A stretch of 64,000 bases of DNA from Terfezia claveryi (taxonomy: Eukaryota > Ascomycota > Pezizomycetes > Pezizales > Pezizaceae): positions 868,001 through 932,000 of the forward strand of contig WHUX01000003.1 in NCBI GenBank assembly GCA_015179025.1. Reading direction: 5' to 3'. The notes below the pieces were generated by a model. That model was not told the DNA's origin. It searched no databases and saw only the letters and a program-made list of their open reading frames with translations. The number at the start of each line of letters is the position of its first letter. Within the stretch, counting starts at the first letter, position 1. Of this stretch, positions 55,920 through 64,000 are shown in pieces. The position numbers and the translations under genes were made by a program.

Positions 55920-55989
55920 CCTGGCAGATTAACTTGCCTTATCCTTGAATCCACTCGGGTTTCCGGGTGGCTCCTCATGGTCCCGCTAA
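55920..55989 (+). mobile_element. LINE tail without poly(A), plus strand
   Basis: CTGGCAGATTAACTTGCCTT, the hairpin half CCACTCGGGTTTCCGGGTGG and CTCATGGTCCCGCTAAT, then an abrupt change to ORF2-like coding sequence. It is a 3'-truncated copy or was joined to the next LINE by recombination. Confidence 0.65.
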
Positions 55990-56890
55990 TATCGCCAACG
56001 TCGAACCCTTGGAGAGCAAATTACACGACCTCACATCTTGCTGAGCAGCACGAACAACTCTCATCGGCAATAAAAACATCCTCTCTCTTCTTACCTCATC
56101 CTTACACGACCCTCCTACAACCCCAATCGCCTCCGCTTTCCATATTCGATCTCTCTCTCCTCAGCCAAGAAAACATACATCCACCCAGCTCTCTTACCCA
56201 AGTGATTCTGTATGAGCCCTCAGACAGATTATCAATAGACAAATACAGATGGGCAATCAAGATAGGAGGCATGATGGAAGAAGGTGAAGAAGGGGGCACC
56301 AGGCAGCCGGCTTCTACTCAGAAGACAGCAGAGGCATTATTTTTTTATTTATAAATACTTGTTACTCCTATGCGGCCCTGACATAGGAGCTCAGGGCACT
56401 CCTACCTAGGGATCGAGTCTACAGTTGCAGACGCCGAACGTCAGGCCCTCATCCTAACCCTCAGAGCAAACCGAGAGTTTCCAATGGTAGCTCTACTCTC
56501 AGACTCAAGCTCGGCCATATCTACGACCCTCAATAACTCGCAGGGTCTCCAGCCCCCGTAGAAGCGGCATTGACATTGAGCTAGCGAAACTTCTTAAGGA
56601 GCGAGACGACAACTATTATGATACCAACATCTCGTGGGTCCGCTCACATATCGGCATCACATTCAATGAGAGAGCGGACAGACTTGCAGCCTTCGCTTCC
56701 CCTTTGGGCCAAGTTTCCTCTTTAAACCCGGTTATTACAGATGGGGGAATTAGGCAGGCCTCGAAGGCCATCAGAAGTCAAGCCCGTAGTCCAGCAGGTT
56801 TTGGCCGCAGGAGAACCGAATGGAACCGTCATGCCCTCTCCGCGTACACCTAATGCCGTAAAGAGAGAGGGCCATAGCAGTCATGGCTCC
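55990..56890 (+). pseudogene. LINE ORF2 fragment with RNase H domain
   Basis: 56390-56860 carries RNase H features across frame changes: ADAERQALILTLRANREF (acidic Glu), ALLSDSSSAISTTLN (acidic Asp) and SWVRSHIGITFNERADRLAA (His-Asn-Glu-Asp), then WNRHALSAYT as in the 22.3 and 27.1 kb copies, and a stop. The preceding 55990-56330 may be the region between RT and RNase H but shows no firm motif. Interrupted by the tail at 56340. Tad1-type ORF2 with C-terminal RNase H; dead. Confidence 0.65.
56340..56388 (-). mobile_element. Short LINE tail nested in the ORF2 fragment
   Basis: T-run then ATAAATACTTGTTACTCCTA and TGCGGCCCTG, minus orientation, inside plus-strand ORF2 sequence. A duplication is not clear. 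Confidence 0.7.
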
Positions 56891-57281
56891 AAATCAGACT
56901 ACATTGAGCTAGTTTCGTCTAGGTTGAGGATAACAACTATTTTTTATTATTTATGACTACGAGGGTCTGATCAAGACTAATTTTTGATAAAGCACCTTTC
57001 AGGGTGCTCATTTTTTGGCCTATCAGAGTTATTCTTAGTCAAATTGTCTTGGCAGCGAAGCAACTGAAGATAATTACAGCTGCATAGTTGGGAAAACGCT
57101 TCCGTGAAGAGGCGCAAACACTCCATACTAGAATTTTTGTATGGTAGCAGGAGTAAGAGATAGACTACATGTACATTGTAAAGTACATTGCATATATTGC
57201 ATCTTTGTGCATGGTATAAAACCTTTTGCCACCCAACAGAGGGTAAATAATAATCCAGAATCTTGGCCATCGAACTTGGCG
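56891..57281. other. Spacer and promoter region
   Basis: Nothing coding is supported. The right end holds the promoter of the Cys-rich gene. Confidence 0.4.
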
Positions 57282-57289
57282 TATAAATA
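57282..57289 (+). promoter_or_regulatory. TATA box of the Cys-rich gene
   Basis: TATAAATA lies 92 bases upstream of the ATG at 57381, giving a plausible leader of about 60 bases that is rich in CA (TTACACACATCACC). Confidence 0.6.
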
Positions 57290-57380
57290 ACCTACGATCC
57301 ACCTTGAGCCTTCAGTGCAACAACCACACACGTAACAGAAAGCTTAATCTCATCTTACACACATCACCGCCTTAACGACC

Positions 57381-57662
57381 ATGTGCCGATTTAATTACAT
57401 CATCTGCCCCAAGTGCAAGGTCAAAAACTTCAAAGCACTCCCAGAATCAGTGCAAGCCGGCCGGATCTGTTGCCGCCCTAACAGCAATGAAATAGCAAGA
57501 GCATCCATCCAATGGGTATGTAAGAAATATATTGAGACACACACAGTCTGCCTCTACAACCCAGAGAGCAGCATAATCGTGGGAGATGTGGAAACGTTTT
57601 GTGATGCGTGTTTGCTGCTCAAGTTGTGGGAGGATAACGGAGAACAGAAGGGAGGACAGTGA
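57381..57662 (+). CDS. Small Cys-rich protein (possible zinc-binding)
   Basis: An intact 93-codon ORF with ATG in an ACCATGTG context. It has nine Cys (residues 2, 9, 12, 30, 31, 47, 57, 74, 77), including two CxxC pairs, CPKC at 9-12 and CDAC at 74-77, which could form a zinc-ribbon-like fold. No signal peptide, so probably cytosolic or nuclear. Short Cys-rich proteins of this layout are common as lineage-specific ascomycete families; no function can be assigned. A TATA box, short leader and intact frame support an active gene. A 64-bp LINE tail inserted about 120 bases after its stop. Confidence 0.65.
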   Translation: MCRFNYIICPKCKVKNFKALPESVQAGRICCRPNSNEIARASIQWVCKKYIETHTVCLYNPESSIIVGDVETFCDACLLLKLWEDNGEQKGGQ

Positions 57663-57783
57663 GTTGATTTGCTTCAGTAGAGATCGCCATTGGAGTTGTG
57701 GATTTACTTCCGTGCTACTCGGAAAGAAGAACTTAGATCTGTTTTAGTCTCATTTTGTTGAAGTTTACGCATGGGAGAAATAT

Positions 57784-57847
57784 ATATATATATTTTTTTT
57801 AAATACTTGTTACTCCTATGCAGCCCCATTAAGGGGGCTATGAGGAG
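57784..57847 (-). mobile_element. 64-bp LINE tail with 13-bp target duplication
   Basis: ATGGGAGAAATAT at 57771-57783 and 57848-57860 flanks ATAT + T-run + AAATACTTGTTACTCCTATG + CAGCCCCATTAAGGGGGCT + ATGAGGAG. Confidence 0.85.
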
Positions 57848-57860
57848 ATGGGAGAAATAT

Positions 57861-58779
57861 GATGCCGTTCACAAATTAAACTTGAAACCCTGCACTCATG
57901 GTGCCAGAGGGTGTTCGTAAGGATCAATCGAGAGTAGGCTCTACTAGTAGGGAGGGTCCACATTCTTTACCACCTACTCTCACATCACCACTACCAGATA
58001 GCAAATGCTCAGCTAAGGCGATAGTGATTCATGGGCCCCCTGCCAAAGACCCATAGCAGATATTATACAGGATGTGGGAGACAATGGGAATATTAGGAAC
58101 ACATTGGCTCTTTGGAGGTGTGCGGAGATTGGGAAAAGCCACCAATCTCCGTTGTGGTATTTTTTGATAAGCTGGCGCTCGGCAGCCATGTGAGGTTGAG
58201 GGTTGCTGGCTCCCAGCCGAGGCCTACGACTTTGACAGATGCAGGAATAGGGAAATTAGGATTGGTGATGGGCAGTATAGATGGGCAGTATACATGGCCT
58301 TTCCTTGCTGGAGACGAATTTGCGCCTGCTCCGTTCCCAGAAAACTCTAATGGGGCAAGCTCAAATTCAACGTGGCTGAAGGTACTTCGAACAGAGAGCT
58401 TAATCGTAGCCACGATGTTTTGTGAATCACGCAATAAATTCTCAACTCTATTGTAGTTGGCAGAAAGCCGCGTGATCTGTCAGGTAAAAAACGAAGAGGC
58501 TGGAGGGGTTACCAGGGAAATGCACTGCATTATCATAGACTAGACTAGATGTCTGAGTACGAGTAGTAATGATTTAAGCAGACTATACAAAATAGTTTAT
58601 CACAATGATTACAGAAATAGAGAGGGAGAGCGAGCTGTATATACACAAGGAAATTCAGGGTAGAGCGCTAATTATCAGCCAATCGACAGCGAGATAATAT
58701 GAGGGTCGCAAAAGCGGACGCAAGGTAAGCTGATTGTGGAATAAGAAAGGGAAGGTGTATACACAGAATAGAAGACTAC
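57861..58779. other. Spacer with one unassigned ORF
   Basis: A plus ORF at 58112-58456 (114 codons; GSHVRLRVAGSQPRPTTL, NSTWLKVLRTESLIVATMF) is gene-like in part but is matched by an equally long minus ORF and shows no promoter. 58045-58130 resembles 42690-42790, so this may be repeat sequence. Confidence 0.3.
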
Positions 58780-59904
58780 TTCTTACAACAGAGTTTCAGA
58801 TTGAAGTATCCATAATTTCCACTTGCTTCCCACATAGGTATAGCCTTGAGAACGAACTGAGTTCCATGAAAACAAGTTTTGACGAAGAGTAGGAACATAT
58901 ACGACATCTTTCAACAAGATTGGGTTAACTGAGCTATCAGGAAGCAAGCAATTCAAACGAGCTGTGCCTTTCGTCCTGCTCGTAGGACGCCATTGCCTCC
59001 TACATTTACAGGTCCATGATGCAGGTAGATTGTGTCAAATTGTCCTATATCATGTGCCATATGAGAATTTGCACAGGAAATCAAATTTCCAGACTGGGAG
59101 AGAGGAAGAACTAACACTTGCATAGGCATGATCCACAGCTATTTGTGCAGATTCTTGTGTTGGCTGTTATTTCTTAGCCTCTTGATCTCGTTTAAGACGT
59201 CTACATTCAGTCCATGTATGACCTTCAAATAGAGTCTTATTGTGTTACTTGCAATAGGTACACCACTTGGTATTTGTTGATTTGACAGACCTAGTGGACA
59301 CTTCTGCGTCAGAATTTGTGCTCTTTTTGCGCTTTTTAGATGCAGGAGACTTGGCTGGTATGAATGCATTATCTGCTGTTGTAACCACTTGACAGTAAAA
59401 CTATAGAGTATTGATTTCAATTCTGCATAAGTTAAGTTGTCTTTTGTAGATAGATTATCAACAGGATTTGGGTGGTCGTAGTTGGAAGAAATTGTTGTAA
59501 AGTTGTTCTATTGTTGGATATAGCTGAAAGCGTTATCCACGTAGTAGGTGGTGTGCAAATAGGCCCATATAGCATAAGGGATTCGTATTTGGAGATTAAC
59601 TTTAACTGTTGCATTTTCGGAGGGTGTAATGCCATCAATAACAATAGCAGACTTTCCAATTCCACGGAATGCCATTTTCATCGTGTCAGCCTAGTTCTCA
59701 TAGTTGGATTGGCCAACTAAAGAGTCAATATTATCGATTTTGACCGAGGCCTGTCGGAAGTCCTTTGGTATTTTGAAGGTAATAGGAGGATTTTGAACGC
59801 CTTGGAGATTGCCAACGTTCAAGGGGTCTGGTGAAAGTGATTGAGCCATAGTAGAAGCGTTAGATTGTAGTGGTAGGAGTTAAAGCAATCCGAGCTCATA
59901 AGCT
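58780..59904 (-). pseudogene. Old copia gag-protease remnant
   Basis: Minus strand from ATG 59849: FKIPKDFRQASVKIDNIDSL, a SNYEN.AD motif with a stop, AIVIDGITPSENA, then after a deletion NYDHPNPVDNLSTKDNLTYA, colinear with the gag of the 49.9-kb element. Further down (about 59040-58830) comes protease-like VNVGGNG and LLKDVVYVPTLRQNLFSWNS. A primer-site-like AGCTTATGAGCTCGG lies at 59904-59890, upstream of the ATG. Many stops, no integrase or RT; LTRs not resolved. Confidence 0.7.
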
Positions 59905-60850
59905 ATTGAGAAAATTGTAATGGCGTCTGTTGAGGATGTTATAATGGTATTGAGCACGCTCTGGCTTGTGTTTTAGTGTACTGAAATCATGTATATTTCG
60001 GAAGGGCAGTGCCTTCTGAGAATTATCAACTCACACTTCAATCTCAATTCACATTCCATTCTTATATATTCCTATCTTTTATTCTACGTTCACACACACC
60101 TTGTAGCTGTGTTAGAACGCCTTCTGTGCGTCCGCTAGAATCCTTCGGACACCATACCATTCCTCCTTCCTTCATTGGATATTCGGTAGAATCCTGCTGC
60201 CTGTCTACAGTGTATTTCGTCATACCTGGATTTTCAACAGTCGGAATGGAATGCCAAAGAAGAAATGAAAACGACCCGGAGGTGAGTGATAGGGGTGGAG
60301 GCGCGAATTCAGGGTAACTCGAATTTGGTTGATGTGCGTTCCAACATGATTCACCAAAACAAAGTGGGACTGTGATAAATGGCAACGAAGTTGCCATTTT
60401 CTAGAAATTGAAATGAAGTTTACTATATTTTGTTTGTTATTTTGTGAAGGGAGACCCGGAATCCCTGGTATCGTAGATTTTTTTAATTTTTTACAGCCCT
60501 TAGTATATACACCTACTGTATAAATACATGATATCATCTTATCGCATGAATATGCATGAATGTGTTGAATAGCACATGTTGCCACATGTGTGCGCTTATG
60601 TGTTTTACCACATGTCACCGAGTATATCCAACAAAAACGAGAATGAATATGGAAAAGTACGGAATCCGATTCAAGGCCTGGCTGGAGAGCACTGGTCAGA
60701 GAGACGAATAATACCGAGAGACTCAAACAGAGCTTCCTACGGGTGGGTGAGCACTACAGCAGGGAATGAAATTGAACCATTCACCTATTCCCAATCTATT
60801 CCAACATATTTCCAACTACCAATCAAGCCTGTCTGCAAACCAGAAGAACT
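59905..60850. other. Spacer with uncalled ORFs
   Basis: May include the decayed LTR of the preceding remnant. ORFs on both strands at 60009-60397 overlap each other with no motif. No gene called. Confidence 0.35.
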
Positions 60851-60922
60851 TTATTTCTTTTATTTTTCATTTTTTTTTAATACTCGTGCGGTCCCTATAG
60901 GGGACCATGCTGAGCCAACTGG
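60851..60922 (-). mobile_element. LINE tail, diverged
   Basis: T-rich run, TTAATACTCGTGCGGTCCCT, then GGGGACCATGCTGAGCCAAC. No target duplication identified. Confidence 0.6.
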
Positions 60923-61528
60923 TTGGCGTCTTGGGCAGAAAAGTGATCAACTGACTAGATACTTACTTACCTATATCAACAGTCTTATTGCAGAAGAGAA
61001 GCTGACGTGATGCGATAAGCAGTCTACAGAGAACCCCAGTATGAAAGGGGCCAATAGAGGAACCCCGCACGGGATATATTCACCGACTGTACAGCAGGCC
61101 ACTCTCATCTCTTCCAGACGTTTTCTGCATGCAAACCATTGTTACGAGTTCTCAAATGAGGATGGTTGTATTAGCATGTGGATAGCATTAAGATTGTTGA
61201 CCAAAGAGAAGCGAGGGTTATGGGATATGATTGCACACATGTTGGTGCGGCCCAGAGATTGCTATATAAGGGCCCTCTTGTATCTAGATCTGAGAGGTCA
61301 GAACCCAAGTACTGTCTTGTTTCTCTCATTGAGCTCGATAGATCAATTTATATTCGCTATCAGCCCTATAAATCACTTATCTCGCTCGCAGCGTATGGCG
61401 CAGCTGTAGAGAAGGTCAGGATCATAGGTTCACGCCCAGTGTGCCATCCTGGTCGTATATTGCATCTGCGACCCTTGCATTGGCGACCTAGCGATCCGCC
61501 CCTTACAATCATCTATTAAACATCCACC
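60923..61528. other. Region upstream of the coiled-coil membrane protein gene
   Basis: Open frames at 61041-61409 and 61178-61519 overlap on the same strand; neither has recognised motifs. Part is probably the promoter of the gene at 61529. Confidence 0.35.
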
Positions 61529-62316
61529 ATGGTATCACTACTCCTCTTCGCGAAGCTGACATTCATGCCCTGGTTTATGTACATTGGAAATGTGGTAGCC
61601 GGGTCAAGTGAAGGACAACATCTGTACGTACTCCGCGCGCTACTCAATCCTTGGCCCCCCCTTACTGACTCTTTCCTGCAACCGTCAGAGCCTGTGAATT
61701 CAAGACACATGTATTCAGGTTTGACGGACAGTCCGCACCCGTTGACAATTACACCCAACCAGTTACCATTACAGAAACAGTATGTTCCGCATGCCCTCAT
61801 TTGAAACAAATGTTCTCGGACCTCTTTGCATCTAGCATTAGCGGAATGTCGATTTGTGTGATCGGGCTGTTTGGTGCTGCTGTGTGGTATTTGTGGGCAG
61901 AGGAGGAGAAAGAGAAGCAGGAGAAGAAGAGGAAAGAGCAGGAAGAAAGGGAAGAGACTGAAAGGAAGGAGAGGAGAAAGAGGAGGGAAGAGGAGGAAGA
62001 AAAGGAAGAAAGGGAATGGTATGAGAGGTGGTGGGAAGAGGAGGAAGAGGAGGAAGAAAAGGAAGAGAGGGAATGGAATGAGAGGTGGAAGAGGTGGGAA
62101 GAGGAGAAAGAAAAGGAAGAGAGAGAGAGGAACGAGAAGTGGAAGAGGTGGGAAGAGGAGAGCGAGAAGGAAGAGAGAGAGAGGAACGAGAGGAGGAAGA
62201 AGAGGGAAGAAAGGGAAGAGCGGGAGGAGAAGGAACAATATGCGAGTAGGCGGAGGATGTGGGAAGCTGAGGCAGATTCTATGAGAGCTATGACGATTAG
62301 ACAATCAAGTTGGTGA
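61529..62316 (+). CDS. Membrane-anchored Glu/Arg-rich coiled-coil protein (2 exons)
   Basis: Exon 1 is 61529-61623 and exon 2 is 61689-62316; the intron of 65 nt has GTACGT donor, CTTACTGAC branch-like site and CGTCAG acceptor, and the phase fits exactly, giving 240 residues. The ATG sits in CCACCATGG, a near-ideal context. Residues 1-24 are hydrophobic (signal peptide or anchor). Residues 33-78 form a short extracellular or lumenal part with three Cys and an NYT glycosylation site (52-54). Residues 82-102 are a membrane span (ISGMSICVIGLFGAAVWYLW). Residues 103-220 are a Glu/Arg/Lys/Trp-rich coiled coil with EREWNERWKRWEEE-type repeats. Likely a single-pass membrane protein with a cytosolic charged rod. 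Family not recognised. The 262-codon minus ORF is its antisense shadow. Confidence 0.7.
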
Positions 62317-63646
62317 TAGAGGAAAAGTACGGCTACATAATTACATAAGTATAAGTCTCCTCTTTCAAGAGGTCCCAATTGTACGCTGAGGGGAGGGAGG
62401 GCTTGCTACTATTGCACTTGTCATCTACCCTAGTTTTCGTTCTCGTTCTTACTCACCCCTGCTGCTTCAGAGGTTGGTCAGCTCCGCCGAGCACTCTCAG
62501 TAACTTGGGATGAGAAAGTGACAAAAGAACAAAATGTGCCCCAATCAAAGACTCACAGGCAACCCATCCCCCATGCCTAATGTTCCCCATCCATCATCGC
62601 AGTTCCCGACCCCGTATAGGACTACAACGCAATAAAAAATAAAAAATAAAATAAAAGAATGACAACAAAATGTCCTCCGATAAAACACCCCATCACTTCC
62701 CCAAAGTGCAGATCATAAGTATATTGCTCTAGCTGAACCAAATCGGAATGTTAGAGGGGGGTCTAATCGACTGGGAAATAGATGAATCTTTTGCAGTCGC
62801 TGGGAAATAATCAATTCTTTTTTTTTTCTTTTGTAAATCAGTACTCGTAAATCTTTAACAATACACCAGATTGAGTAATTATTTAAATTGCCCGTGAGTG
62901 GCGCAGTGGGTATGCCGCCCACGGGAGGCATTTGCTGCCCGCGAACACATACTTATGTATTGTGCGGGCTTGGTTGTTAAGGCTAACAATAGCCTTATAT
63001 CCATAAAACGCTAGTATGGCATACACTAATAAAATTACTAGATTGGGAAAACAGGAGGATTAATTGTAATACTGAAGTGGACAATTGACGTGAGACGTGA
63101 GATATGAACAAATTACAAACGGCTATTATTCGATATCGTATTCTATGGTCCTATGTATCGGGGTTCCTAGATCACAAGTCAAATAGATTAATGGTAGTAG
63201 GGTACGAGTCAATTTAACCAGACTTACAGATAACCAGATTATCAACTTAACCTCTGATAACAGCCCCTATACTCTATGTAGAATATATTGCTACTACTTC
63301 TGAGATAGCTCGATTGATAATAACTGAATGTACACCAAGTTTACTACAAGGAACATCAAGTTGTTAGTTAGCTATTGTTCCATATTACTTGTTTATGGCG
63401 TAGTGTGTTTGGGTTTGAGTTCAAGTTCATTATAATTGGGAAGTCAGAGGTACGATTCATCCTTCCATTTTTTTTTTGGTTTTTTAAACTTCTATTTCAC
63501 CGTTAGACCGCCGCCCGCACAATGCCAAGCCAGCACAATGCCAAGCCGTGCAGCACCAAGCCCGCGCAGGTTCAGGGTAATACAGAGGCTGGATGTGATA
63601 GCGTCTTAAATCAGCCGGTTTAAGACGCCGCAGAGGCTGGACATGA
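62317..63646. other. Spacer
   Basis: Contains AATAAAAAATAAAAAATAAA at 62628-62650. A T-rich run with AAATCAGTACTCGTAAATC at 62817-62850 resembles the second LINE tail group (17221). A tRNA-like A box (TGGCGCAGTGG) lies at about 62893. GTGAGTGGCGCAGTGGGT...GCCCACGGGAGG forms a hairpin. No gene. Confidence 0.4.
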
Positions 63647-63702
63647 TAGTCTGGTTGGCACAAGCCTCTCGTAGAGAGGACATGACAGTGCCAACCAGAC
63701 TA
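63647..63702. mobile_element. 56-bp hairpin MITE with perfect 15-bp inverted repeats
   Basis: TAGTCTGGTTGGCAC at 63647-63661 is the exact complement of GTGCCAACCAGACTA at 63688-63702. The left inner sequence (AAGCCTCTCG) also matches the 620-bp element. A second hairpin, GCGTCTTAAA...TTTAAGACGC, lies just upstream at 63601-63628. Confidence 0.65.
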
Positions 63703-64000
63703 GACATGACAGCGTCTTAGATCGGCCAGTTTAAGTCGGCACACGTGACTTTATCATAGGCAGAATCTTATCAGATACTATCTTTCCATCCTCACCAAAG
63801 ATGCGAGATTTCATATTGGTATATGAATATTTATATGCGCGTGTGAACAAAACGTTCACAAACCCTATTCTGGTTCTCAATCTTTGCTATATTTTTCAAA
63901 AGCGACTACGGTTGACGCCAAGCTGAGCTAGAGAATTTGCGGTGGGGGAATCCCCTGACTACAGAGTGCAGATATGGCTATCCCCTCATTCTTAGCTTAT
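63703..64000. other. Right-edge spacer
   Basis: A diverged copy of the GCGTCTTA..TTTAAG hairpin at 63712-63740. No gene seen. Confidence 0.4.

Noticed and set aside
61516..62304. 262-codon minus-strand ORF rich in Leu/Phe/Pro
   Set aside because: It is the antisense of the Glu/Arg coiled-coil repeats; purine-rich repeats leave the complement open. The plus strand has splice sites, a strong start context and protein-like domain order.
62880..62945. Possible tRNA or SINE head (A-box-like TGGCGCAGTGG)
   Set aside because: No B box, and the cloverleaf cannot be folded.

Overview
The window looks like a transposon-rich, gene-poor stretch of a filamentous ascomycete (Pezizomycotina) genome. Support for this: short GT-AG introns of 57-97 nt with CTAAC- or CTGAC-like branch sites, a Fungal_trans_2-type regulator, a tRNA-Tyr(GUA) with the usual short intron after position 37, AT-rich spacers, and dense Tad1-like LINE, copia LTR and miniature inverted-repeat debris. 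No bacterial operon logic applies; genes are dispersed and mostly unrelated.

Layout. 0-1.5 kb: the 3' part of a fungal transcription factor gene that runs off the left edge. 1.5-20 kb: mostly spacer, with a spliced Pro/Gly-rich secreted protein gene (7.2-8.0 kb, minus), two diverged inverted LTR remnants (10.4 and 13.2-13.7 kb), a TA-flanked MITE, a pair of GC-rich CCAGGCC-type minisatellites (15.4-16.2 kb), the tRNA gene and a LINE ORF1 remnant (18.1-19.0 kb). 20-29 kb: one intact small gene (20.8 kb), a 1.4-kb imperfect inverted repeat (23.1-24.5 kb), truncated LINEs and a captured or decayed Arg/Glu-rich gene. 29-36 kb: two long LINE-derived elements (2.4 and 1.7 kb) that carry an ORF1-like gene but no ORF2, one nested inside a solo LTR. 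36.9-49 kb: the best genic region, with a degenerate tandem exon array, a four-exon coiled-coil protein gene with a LINE tail in its intron, and several small minus-strand genes. 49.9-55.5 kb: a complete copia-type retrotransposon with near-identical LTRs, a 5-bp target duplication, a half-tRNA(iMet)-type primer site and a polypurine tract, but a broken gag-pol. 55.9-60 kb: LINE ORF2 debris, a small Cys-rich gene and an old copia gag-protease remnant. 61.5-62.3 kb: a two-exon gene for a membrane-anchored, very charged coiled-coil protein. 62.3-64 kb: spacer with hairpin elements.

The dominant theme is one LINE 3' end reused about 20 times in 64 kb. It carries two hairpins followed by poly(A). 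At least nine copies have clear 10-15 bp target-site duplications, and inserts range from 44 bp to 2.4 kb. Two kinds of body are attached to that tail. One is the C-terminal end of a LINE ORF2. The other is a recurrent ORF1 fragment that stops just before where zinc knuckles would be expected and is fused directly to the tail. This suggests an ORF1-only non-autonomous lineage mobilised by an ORF2-bearing LINE. A parallel theme appears in the copia element, whose LTRs are nearly identical although its coding region is broken, which suggests mobilisation in trans or LTR homogenisation.

All calls come from reading the sequence. No database search was run, and homology statements rest on recognised motifs only.
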